This document shows, piece by piece, positions 49,910-60,400 of a DNA stretch of 64,000 nt. Each line of letters begins with the position of its first letter. Positions within the stretch are counted from its first letter, which is position 1. Position numbers and translations under genes: made by a program. Source of the DNA: Canna indica (Eukaryota; Streptophyta; Magnoliopsida; Zingiberales; Cannaceae); contig CP136896.1 of the NCBI GenBank assembly GCA_034359265.1, forward strand, positions 69,141,501 through 69,205,500, written 5' to 3'. The notes under the pieces are model-generated. The model did not search any database, was not told the DNA's origin, and saw nothing but the letters and a program-made list of their open reading frames with translations.

Positions 49910-51856
49910 ATTTTTTCTAATATTAAATTAAAGTTAAATTTAAGTGATGATGTGGAGTGATGACTTGGCGCTATAAATGTTTTTTATTTCAATTTAATGT
50001 GTTGAGTACACATATGAATCACGGTTAGTTGACGAGGAGATATTATTGATACGAATTGTAAATAGAAGTATATCATTGATACAAATGAAAGTTCGTGATA
50101 AAATTAAGAAAACCTTTAAAATTTAAATTTTTTTATAGCCAAAGCAAGCGTGTTCCACACAAGATGAAAAATTCATACAGGAGAGACTCCTACTGAGGTT
50201 TTGAATCTCAAACCTCTAGGCAACTTATAATTGTTGTCATCAACTGTGCCTTAAGACGATGGGATGGTTTATTTGTGGGGGGTGATTATTCCAGCTTGCC
50301 CCGTCTCATGTTAGGAGTTGGAACTTTGAAACTTTGGTAGTCACTCAAAGTGAAGTTTTCTTAAAATTCAGAATTGATAGTGTAATTAATTAATCCTTAA
50401 GATATAATGTTTTAATTTAAAAAGAGGGGGCAGCCCCCACTAATAGTGCATAATGATTGGCGAGGCAATGCATGCACAATCCAGTGGTTGCTGTTGCATC
50501 AATGAGCATTATTTATTTACTTTATAGAAAGCACTTCATTATCAAAGTTCACTAAGATAAAGTCTAACTTCACTCTTTATTTTCCCACTTGTAAAGAATT
50601 GATCAATTTTAGAACTTCCGGACAATCTCATTCAGATGATTTTTTATCAGACTACTGGGTGTCGATCGACTTCGCAAATCTTGACGAAAAAAAAAAATGA
50701 ATTTTTCAAGATAAACAAGAAAATTTATACGTGGTTGAAGCAATTACGAGTAGAAAATTTTTATGATGTCAATAAAAATTTTATGGAGTCCCACGTATGA
50801 GTGAATTTAGTATTTTTAATATTGAACTTATGATCATTAATACTGAACCTAAAGTGAAAATACTAGATTCATTCGTTTCCAATAAAGGTTTATTTTTGTT
50901 TTAAGTTAGTTTGAATTATATTAAGTTCAATTTTAATAAAACTAAATTTATTTTTATAAAAAACTTCATAAAAATTATTATAAGTTTGACTCCGTCAAAG
51001 TTGCACTAGAGTAGAAGCAAGTTAATTGAAGTCAAGCAACAAAGAGAGGCAAAAGCTGGTGGGGAAACTCGCCCTCCTAAAAGCAAATAATTGATTCATT
51101 ATTTCATTGTATTTTCTCGGACTTCAGCCGAACTCAAAAGATCGTTGCCAATGAGAGAGAGTACACCCAAATATTCCAAGAGATCCCACAAGAAGCATGC
51201 AATTAGACACTTTAAAGTCACACACTTTAAGTCCCGCTCCACTTTAGGACAGAACAAAGATAAGCACAACCAAAGTCCAAAGAGTGGAAGAAGTTTCAAT
51301 GAAATGCATCATTGCTTGTCCTCTATCTCCATTGAATTAAGTAAGTAGGATTTGATTTTTTTTAATTAAACAAACTGGATTTGCTACAGGGAAGAAGACT
51401 AGTAGTGTGGCTTGCTTTGTATGATAGCGTTTGATGTGACCTGGGAAATGGTTTTCTAGAGCCTCGGAACCTACAAGGATCAATCAGCTTAACCATGGAA
51501 GTAGGAAGATGACAGTTCACTAGTCTTATTATATTGACTGCTATGTCTTGATGTGAAATAATATAAAGAGAGGGAAGCTTCACTATGTGCATGGATATCG
51601 ACTATTCGACTAAAGGTCTCTTCATCATATTAAAAGCCAGCGCACTCCGCAAGAAAAGGTGCAGAGGACCAGTGACTATGAAATATGAAAAAGAGACTTA
51701 CATTCAAGGTTCGGATGAAATGTCAGGATGGCGGTGACGTTGAATGGAGAATTTAGTTGCATTCATATGCTGCAAATAAAATGAGGAATGATGGTTTGAT
51801 ATAATGGAAAAGTTATCCACTTGTAACACGAGGCCATGAGGGTTATAAGTTAGTCA
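49910..51856. other. Intergenic region between the kinase pseudogene and the CACTA element
   Basis: No gene is supported. It includes dispersed-family copy C at 50765-50990 and otherwise unremarkable AT-rich sequence. Frames of 60-85 codons near 51100-51590 overlap on opposite strands and match no recognisable family. Confidence 0.55.
50765..50990. repeat. Dispersed repeat family, copy C
   Basis: Contains TTATGGAGTCCCACGTATGAG, GAATTTAGTATTTTTAATAT, TGATCATTAATACTGAACCT, ATTCATTCGTTTCCAATAAA and TTAAGTTCAATTTTAATAAA, the same ordered blocks as copies A and B. Confidence 0.65.
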
Positions 51857-51879
51857 CACTACTAGAAAAATGATCATCA

Positions 51880-52212
51880 TGCCGTTGCTGAGCCGTTGCA
51901 ATAGCGCCGTGACAGAAAGTCGCGTTGCTGATGACTTAGCAACGGATCAGCAATAGCCGCTCGGGCCGTCGCTCAAAACATTATCAGCAACGGCCGCTGG
52001 GCCGTCGCTAAAAATATTATCAGCAACGGTTTTGCCACAGACCCGGAGCCGTTGCTGATAACATTAATAGCAACGGCCGCTGAGTCCGTAGCAACACCGT
52101 TAGTAAAACTCCGTCGCTAAGCTGTTGCTGTAGGTCATCAGCAACGGCTTTCGATACACTTTTAGCAACGACTTTCCCACGGACGCCCGTGGGAAAGCCG
52201 TTGCTGATGACG
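51880..52212. repeat. CACTA left subterminal repeat array
   Basis: At least ten copies of GCAACGGC or close variants in both orientations, often as short palindromes such as ATCAGCAACGG..CCGTTGCTGAT. GGCCGTCGCT variants alternate with them. This is the transposase-binding end region typical of CACTA elements. Confidence 0.88.
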
Positions 52213-52385
52213 TATACCTGCAAACATAAAATTTGAAAATTTCAAATATCCATTGATACATTGATACATTTATCTGATACATAACTCACACACTCATACC
52301 CTCATACACACATTCATTCACACATCACAAACACCTCATGCACATTCATTCACACATCACAAACACACCAAGATATACATCAAAA

Positions 52386-54415
52386 GCCGTTGCAATCATC
52401 GACGTTCACACATCGAGATAAGTTTGAAGCATATCCATCGGGTAATCTGAGTTCTTTTACTCATTGACAAACATCTTTGATCTGTTGTTTATTTAACACA
52501 TATAGGGCCTTCGGTTTTAGATATCGTCCGTTGACCTCTTGTAACTCCAACTCTGGCCTTTTACAAAGTATTTTCAGATCATGTCGGGCTTTGACATTAT
52601 CTTTAGTTTTTCCAGAAATATCCATCACAGTGTTGAAAATATTATCAAACACATTTTTTTCAATGTGCATGACATCTAAATTATGTCGAATCAATAATGA
52701 ACTCCAATAGGGCAATTCCCAAAAGATACTTTTTTTCACCCAGTTGTGTGTTTGGCCAAAACCTGACACTCTTTCATTGCGACCAAATACTATATCTGGA
52801 AGTGCTGAAACACGTGCTAACATTTGTTCACCAGACAACATCGGTGGTGGCCCATCTCTTTCGACTCTACCCTTAGTAAATTTATTACGATTCCTTCGAT
52901 ACTGGTGATGAACCGGTAGGAATCGACGATGACAATCAAAGAATGAGATTTTTCGTCCGTTCTGAAGACTGATTGATTTAGAGTGTTCCATACAATACGG
53001 GCAAGAGAGTCGGCCGTGAGTGCTCCAACCCGACAACATGCCGTACGCGGGGAAATCATTGATTGTCCACAAGACCGCGGCCTTTAAATTGAAGTTTTGC
53101 TTCCGATGACAATCATAAGTGACAGCTCCCTCAGTCCACAATGTTTTCAATTCATCTATCAAGGGTCTGAGAAATATGTCAATTTCTTTTCGCGAACCCT
53201 TAGGCCCGGAATAATCATCGAAAGATAAATAAATTCATCTTTCATGCACATTGACGGTGGCAAATTATAAACTGTCAGCAGCACTGGCCAAACTGAATAA
53301 GGAGTCGCAGAATGTCCAAACGGATTAAAACCATCTGTGCACAATCTCAATATGATATTTCTAGTATCCATAGCAAATGAAGGATAACATGTATCCAAAT
53401 GTTTCCATGCTTCACTGTCAGATAGATGAGCCATTACTGTATCATCACGACTTCTTGCATGCCAACTCATGTAGGGGGCTGTCTTTTCCGACATGAATAA
53501 TCTTTGAAGCCTCGGTGTTAGTGGAAAATACCGAAGCACCTTAAACGGGATATTTTTCTGTCGGACCGATTTCTTCTCCTTGTAACGAGGGTGTTGACAT
53601 ACAGGGCATTTATCCAACTGCACATTTTCTTTATAATATAAAATGCAGTTATTTTGGCACGCGTGTATTTTTTCGTACCCAAGCCTCAATTTTCTCATTA
53701 GCTTTTTAGTCTTATAAAAAGTAGGCTCAAACTTGTTATCAGTAGGCAGCATTCCATTAATCAATCCAGCAATCCGATCATACGCAACTCCGCTGATATT
53801 ACAATCGGCCTTGATGTTTAAGAGCTGTGTCATTGCTGAAAACCTAGTGTATTTAGGACAATTCTCATACAAAGGTTCATCGGCAGCTTTCAACATCTCG
53901 TAAAATTTTGCAGCTTCTTTATTCGGTAATTCAATCTCTACCGCAGCCCCTACTTCTGTGATATCAACCACTGTAGTATCTGGTGAGACTGGTGTCTGAA
54001 GAACTGGCCGATCAACATTATCATTCAGGCGGAATTGACCCCCAAGACTATCAAGTATCATAGTTCTATAGGGATTACATTGACCGGATGAAGAAGCACC
54101 AGCAGAGGAAGATTCACCATATGTCTGAACGACAGGATTGCTCGACGTCCCGACTTCGCGTGACTCCCCGTGACAAGTCCATAGAAAATATCTTGGTGCA
54201 AATCCTTTGCTATATAGATGCAGAGTGACAGTCTCCCGATCCAAAAATCGTCCATTTGAACAAATGCGGCACGGACATCGGATTTGATCACTCATGCTAA
54301 CGAAATTTCGATTCGAATAGGCGAAATTTAGGAAGTACGTTACGCCTAATCGAAACTCATTCGTTAAAGCTCCACGATCAAGACGTCGGTACATCCAACT
54401 TCGATCAGCCGACAT
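52386..54415 (-). pseudogene. TNP2-type CACTA transposase, broken and truncated
   Basis: The likely start is the ATG at 54413-54415 (MSADRSWMYRRLD). The first frame, to 53159, has the transposase-associated zinc-binding region IRCPCRICSNGRF, then NCILYYKENVQLDKCPVCQHPRYK and the core PLTPRLQRLFMSEKTAPYMSWH. A frameshift near 53200 moves the core to the frame 52461-53162: DFPAYGMLSGWSTHGRLSCPYC, then RHNLDVMHIEKNVFDNI with the conserved DVMHIEKN. After DVCQ a TGA at 52461-52463 stands where relatives have Trp. In the same frame KELRLPDGYASN and RCVNV continue to about 52386, where the homology stops, so the C-terminal third is deleted. The product normally binds and cuts element ends; this copy cannot be functional. 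Confidence 0.9.
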
Positions 54416-54478
54416 GATTCTGTCAATCAATGACAATTTCTTTGGTTAATGTCTTTAGGTGAGATTGTCCTATTCCAT

Positions 54479-54697
54479 TCGGGATTTATATTATTCGTAC
54501 TGCACTTACGTTTTTATTTTAACTGTTAACTAATTATTCTAAATTTCGACAGCATCTCCCTACAGTTCTCCGAATACGCATATCATCTGGGCGCGTATCG
54601 GAGAACAAGAGAGATGTTGCCGAATTTTAGAATAATTAGTTAACAGTTAAAATAAAAACGTAAGTGCAGTACAAATAACTATATTCCCAAATTGTCC
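54479..54697. repeat. Long inverted repeat just upstream of the CACTA transposase
   Basis: Arms of about 100 bases, 54479-54575 and 54593-54697, with a loop of roughly 15-20 bases. Shared blocks include GTACTGCACTTACGTTTTTA, TTTTAACTGTTAACTAATTATTCTAA and GTTCTCCGA(A)TACGC, which return in inverse order on the right. It ends about 65 bases from the transposase start codon, on the promoter side. Confidence 0.88.
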
Positions 54698-54887
54698 AAT
54701 CAGGGACAATTCAAGAATTGTACGTCGTATAAAAGATCATCTACTTCTTTTACACGAACATACAATTCCCGAACGGATCTAAGGTTTTGCTAAATCATAT
54801 CCGATTCGTCGATGCGTACGTGAAACATATCAACTCGTCGGATGGATGATTATTTTCTAAATGTTTCGAGACAGTTCGAGTCCATAT

Positions 54888-55118
54888 TGGACGATTTCGG
54901 CGCGCGTCCGAAGTGGACGATTCCGACGCAAGTCCGAAGTGGACGATTCCGACGCGAGTCCGAATTGGATGATTCCGGTGCGCGTCTGAAGTGGACGATT
55001 CCGACGCGAGTCCGAATTGGACGATTCCGGCGCGCGTCCGAAGTGGACGATTCCGGCGCGAGTCCGAATTGGACGATTCCGGCGCGCGTCCGAAGTGGAC
55101 GATTCCGGCGCGCGTCGG
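54888..55118. repeat. Nine-copy 26-bp tandem repeat inside the CACTA element
   Basis: The unit TGGACGATTCCGRCGCGMGTCCGAA(G/T) repeats nearly nine times with no gaps. Two subtypes alternate, GGCGCGCGTCCGAAG and GACGCGAGTCCGAAT. It is GC-rich in an AT-rich neighbourhood. Each unit is 26 bases, so an open frame across it codes for a drifting repeat and has no reason to be a gene. Confidence 0.93.
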
Positions 55119-55213
55119 AAATTAATTTAAACCCTAATAATTAATCTAACAAATTAAACAATTAATCTAAACAATTAATTAACAATTATAAAATAATTAA
55201 CTAACAATTTCAA

Positions 55214-55219
<6 letters not shown>

Positions 55220-55252
<33 letters not shown>
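55220..55252. repeat. (AT)n microsatellite inside the CACTA element
   Basis: Alternating A and T for about 33 bases, next to a GC-rich (CGGCG-type) block at 55253-55560. Confidence 0.92.
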
Positions 55253-55256
<4 letters not shown>

Positions 55257-55559
55257 TCCGGCGCCGGAGTCCACCCTCCGGCGCCGGCGTACAGTGGCCG
55301 GACACACTGTCCGGCCACTGTAGAAGGTCCGGCGGCGGCCATAGGCCGACCGCCGCCGGCCGAAACCCTAGAAATAGGGTTTCGGTCGGATTTTAACATC
55401 TCCGGCCGAAACATAGAGAGAGCCGGCCGGCCGATCAACATACCGGCAGCAGCGGAGGTGTCGGCGTCGGCAGCAGCGGAAGCAGCGGCGAGAGGCGTCG
55501 GCAGGAGCGGCGGCGGCAGCAGCGGGAGGAAGAAGGGTCGGGCGCGAGAGCGTACCCTA

Positions 55560-55850
55560 TATAAACTTATCAGCAACGGCTCACGCGCCCGTTAGAACGC
55601 CGTTGCTGATAAGTTATTATCAGCAACGGCTCACTTATCCGTTAGCAAGCCGTTGCTGAATATTAAAAAATCAGCAACGGCTCGCCTTTCCGTAGAAAGC
55701 CGTTGCTGATAATTAAAATAATCCGCAACAGCTCGGTTTTCCGTTAGAACGCCGTTGCAGATACAGATATCTGCAACGGCTTGGGCGACCGTAAGAATGC
55801 CGTTGCAAATAGCAACGGCTTGAGCGGCCGTTGCTGATAGTCGTTGCTGA
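55560..55850. repeat. CACTA right subterminal repeat array of small hairpins
   Basis: Five successive units of about 45-55 bases, each a palindrome of the form TCAGCAACGGCTC..18 bases..GCCGTTGCTGA. The spacers are GC-rich, with CCGTTAGAAC or CCGTAAGAAT in the loop. It is the mirror of the left array and a likely set of transposase binding sites. Confidence 0.9.
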
Positions 55851-55870
55851 AGATCAAGTTTCTAGTAGTG

Positions 55871-57486
55871 TCACAAAAATAATCTTTCTGCAAAGCATTT
55901 ATATAGTTGGAATTAAAATTGACATTCGAGCATTTTAATCATTCAGAACTCAAAATTATAAATAATTTTATGTAAAATAGTAAATATTATAAATATAATT
56001 TACTATTTAGTTGTCTATGTGTAACTTTTAAGTATATACTGATAGTAAAGAGATAACTAAATGATATTGAACTATATATGTTTTGAGCATGTATTTTTTA
56101 CATAAGAGTTTTTAGGTTGCAATTTATTCTACAACATTGAGATCTTAGCTATAAATATAAAACATAGTAAATGAATTATTCACTAGTAATCAATGATAAA
56201 ATTTAATCTATTTATTGCAATTAGATTTTGGGTAAGTTCAATTACAAATAACCAAACATCCGCTAAGCAATGTCGCATCTACAATATAAAAGATAATAAT
56301 ATAAAAAATTATGATATATTAATTAAAATAAAGATATATCGCAAACTCGGGTAGAATTGGTTAATTTTATCTTATAAATCATAAAATGGTAATAAATTTT
56401 ATCTAAGATCATTTTAATGTATTACCGTTGTAAATTATTGTAAGCGTACATGCACCCAAAATTTATTTGCATATATCTTTAATCGGGGACAACAAAATTT
56501 GTCAAACGTAACCATCTTAACTTATTTCTCTATAATATCAGCTATTATGTTTAAAGTATAGGGAGGATAATCATTTGCCCATATTAAAAACAAAACACAC
56601 CAACAAAAAAGAATATATGTTTAACAAAATTTAAGATGAAATTTATGAGAGTGAACACTGTCCATAGCTTGATATTTTCGAACAATATAAGCGTTAGCGC
56701 ATGCCAAAATTCTTAGGCTCAAAGATCTCGACTGGGACCTTATCTGTCCATACTCACCAGTCAATCCGAACGTCTACCTCCAGGCTCCAACATCTAACCA
56801 AAAATTCATGATGCAATAGACTAGTGCATATGTAATGGGCATTACCTTTCCGAAATGTTTTAACCGACTAGTACAGAGTCATCCACTATTGCGTGCAACG
56901 AGGATACATATGTTACCAAAAATTGAGTAAATAATTCATAAATTAGTTTTACAAAAATTAAAGGAAAGTAGAAAAGAATTACTATGAAGACAGTTAATAG
57001 ATACCAATATGTTTTTTTATGTAGACATCAATGTGTTGACAAATGATAAATTATAATAGTTTTAAGTAGACATCAATGTGTCGATGAGGGATAAATTACA
57101 GCATTTTTAAGTAGATAGTGCTACTTGAGTACAAGTTAACCAGCCAAAGTTGGCTGCAGTAATAATTAAGTGCACGACACATCTGGCAGCCCTAAAATAA
57201 CCTAGCAAAAAAACATTTATAAACTATACAACCCTACAACATTTTGAGATGTCCATAATCCACTGAACTATGATTTTGATAGATCAAAGACATCTGAAGC
57301 ACTAGACAACTGCACCACATGTTATTAGATGTGGTGAATACTAAGTAGATGAACTTGAATGGAACTTGCACATCAAAAGCCCTAGCCAAAGTACATACTG
57401 CTTGATGACTAGTGCATCTTTGCGCCTTCATAGCCTTTCAGAAACCCAATTACACCTTTTCACCCCAAAATGAAAAAATGGGAACC
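55871..57486. other. Intergenic region between the CACTA element and the casein kinase gene
   Basis: AT-rich DNA with no supported gene. A direct repeat of GTAGACATCAATGTGT(T/C)GA occurs at about 57021 and 57064. The last 200-300 bases would be the 3' UTR of the kinase gene. Confidence 0.6.
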
Positions 57487-60400
57487 TCATGAAACTGTAC
57501 GGCCATAACAGACAGATGCTAGGTAAAGATTTTTTGCCCATTTCTCCTGGAAGAAATAAATTCATGTTATATCAAACAAATATATGACTGCAATCAACCG
57601 TACATAGCAAACCAATTATATGGAAGGATATTCACACCTTTACATGTTGACTAGGAAAAGCAGACGTTCTAAGGGTCTCCTGCGTCTCATCTGCAGGCTT
57701 TCTTCTGGGTACACTAAGTACAAGAGCAGCTTGGTCGACTGTTGCAGCTGTTGCAGTTATGCGGTAACCATTATCCCATCTTCGATGGATTCCTTCACTA
57801 GGGTACAAAAAGTCAAGTTCCACAACCTGTAGATGAAGCAGTATAAATAAATTCAGCACATTGAATATTTAGTCCAAAGGCATGTAATCAAGGATGTATA
57901 CTACTACATTGCTCGAGCTATCAAGCAGTCTGACACCCCTAATGCAGAGCTAGTCGTCAGAGAGAAAAGCAAAAAAGAGCAAATATAACCTGATCTGAGA
58001 AGCCTGCATTGCGGGACATGACAACACCCCATCTAGTTCCAGCTGTTGCCATTGCAGTAACAAAGAACCCTTCTCGCCATTTTTTGTTTATCCACTTAAA
58101 AGGAAAGGACTCACTAACCTTGTAAGACTGCTGTACGTACTGAGTGCCTGAAAAGATATCATAATGCATTAAATCAGCAGAAAAAACTCCGTCGGAGCCA
58201 AGTCTGCCCAGATGAAAAAGTTGGAAATTTGTGTTAGCCTACGAACAGACAGCATAAAGCTATGTCAGATTCTTAGTAGAGTGGATGTTAACAGATGTGG
58301 TGAGAAAAAATCTATGAAGGCGACCCCAAATCACCGGGACTTTATGCCTTGATGATGTTGTATTAAATCAGTATAAGCTCATCCCAGCCCTGAAAACGAA
58401 ACTACCTTACAAGTCAGAAGATTTACCTTTGGACATTATGACCAAAGAGCCACCATTGTTTGCTCCTGCTAATGCAGTAATATAATAGTTATTGTCCCAT
58501 TGGTCCATTATCCATTCCTACAAGAAATTAAATAAATATTATATACACCATCTGCAAACTGTCAACATGAACATATGCCATCAGGCTAATGCTGATATCG
58601 AGAATGTAGGCACATCTATATACACTTTTTGACAACATGGCACTGCTTCCTTCAATTACAATTACAACCTTGAAATAAAAGAGATTTAAGTAAAACAGTA
58701 ATTATTATATGGTACTCACTTTGTGGAGAAAATTTGGAGACAGATCATAAACTTGACCAGTGAAACTAGTGCCTGCATCCATAATAAGTGCCCAAAGATT
58801 TGAACAAGATGCAACACAACTGATGAACAAACCATCATCATTCCCTTTCTCAATATGCTGTGCAAGCCTTCCATCAGCAACATTGTAGTGATACCTGCAA
58901 TTTACAAGGACGATGAAGCATTTCCTTCAATCGCAAATCATAATTACAAATCATGTATAACAAGCACCTTTGCTTCATAGGTCGACGTGCATTATAGACA
59001 CTAATCCACTGTGTTGCAGGCATTCCCATTCTGATCTTCTTCTTTGGTTGCTCATCACCCTCTTCTTCCATCATCAAACGACCTCGCTTTTGACCTACCT
59101 GATATATAAGCTTCAGGAAGTACAAATGAGAATTAGATTCTACTGAAACCTTTTGTTTAAAGAAGGCAAAAAAGCAGACTGACAATACCTTTTGAGCTCC
59201 ATCAGTGTTAATGGGTCTAATATCTGGGTTAGGACCTACTATTCCATCAAAAAGGGAAACACACTTTGCATAGTTAGGTTCTTCATCAAACTTCAAATTA
59301 ACCACATATTCAACAAACTGTTTGAATGGTTGGGGGCAGAAGCAGCAAAGAGCCTCTGGAGATGTGGCCATCTTCTTCTTGCAGACAAGGAAGCCCTTAT
59401 TCTCTCCCTGTTTGAGAACATGATAAAATGTATGAGATTAGCAAATTAACAAATATGGATGCTCTAAAACACAACTTCAACCATTTACCTGGTATCCTTG
59501 CCAAGGTAAACGACCACGGATTAGAAAGATTAATGTATATGCAAGGGATTCCAAATCATCTCTCCTGCTCGCTGTTCTTCCTAGGTGAGCATGAACACTG
59601 GCATAGCGCACTGTCCCTCTGTAATATTGTGATTCCAATATAGAAATAAACTTAGGAGCATAAATGAAACTAAAGAAGGTATGTTGCTTTCTCTTTATGA
59701 CAAACAGACCAAAGTATGGTGATCATTAGGGATGTTCATATACAAAATTACAAACCTGAAAACATCCGGCCTCTGATCATAATCCACATGCAGGCCCGTT
59801 GAACTATCCTTCCACTTGGTGGCTGTCAGTTGAGAAGTGATAAGAAATCATAACTTACAAAACCTCTAAACTCCTTTAAAATATTTTTAAAAAATGAATA
59901 AATTAACAATATGTTGATAAATGTCAACCCATTTCTTATCAATTACCTAAGCCAAGATCAACAAGAAACAGCTTCTTCTCATCAGAAGTCCCAGGTGGCC
60001 CAAGTAAGAAATTCTCAGGCTTCACATCCCCATGCACGTATCTGATATGAACAATAGAAAACTCTAATTTTAAGTATCATTCATTATGAAAAGTATATGA
60101 CACCATCAGCTAGCAATTATACTACCAATTGTAACTAACTGAACAATTTGAAAATGACAGGAAGACAATCAAATTGAATAGATATAATAAGAAAGCTGCT
60201 CTAGTAACAAAGTTTTACCCTTTGGAATGAACCTTCTCTAGAATAGAAATCGCTTCAATAGCTATGCAGGCAACCATTTCAACTGACATTCTGCACAACT
60301 TGAAAAATAAATTACTCTGTCCAAATTAATCTGCAAGAATACAAAAATATATCTCAAATTCAACACTTACGTATGTGAATTGTTATTCCACACATCCCAT

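Larger units (their letters stand above)
51857..55870 (-). mobile_element. CACTA (En/Spm) DNA transposon, deletion derivative
   Basis: Terminal inverted repeats are CACTACTAGAAA at 51857-51868 and TTTCTAGTAGTG at 55859-55870. The 3-bp target duplication TCA is at 51854-51856 and 55871-55873, as expected for CACTA elements. Both ends carry dense subterminal arrays of the motif TCAGCAACGGC and its inverse, the presumed binding sites for the element's TNPA-like protein. At 4.0 kb it is shorter than autonomous relatives. It encodes only a truncated TNP2-type transposase on the minus strand and no TNPA. The perfect inverted ends and target duplication show that the element is complete at its termini. 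Confidence 0.95.

Noticed and set aside
54842..55144. 100-codon frame with a repeating peptide
   Set aside because: It is the translation of the nine-copy 26-bp tandem repeat; 26 is not a multiple of three and no family is recognisable.
55175..55576. 133-codon alanine- and proline-rich frame on the minus strand
   Set aside because: It runs through an (AT)n tract and the GC-rich block of the CACTA element; composition alone explains the open frame.
51857..55870. CRISPR-like array suggested by regularly spaced GCAACGGC repeats
   Set aside because: The repeats are alternately inverted, lie inside CACTA terminal repeats in plant nuclear DNA, and have no cas genes nearby.
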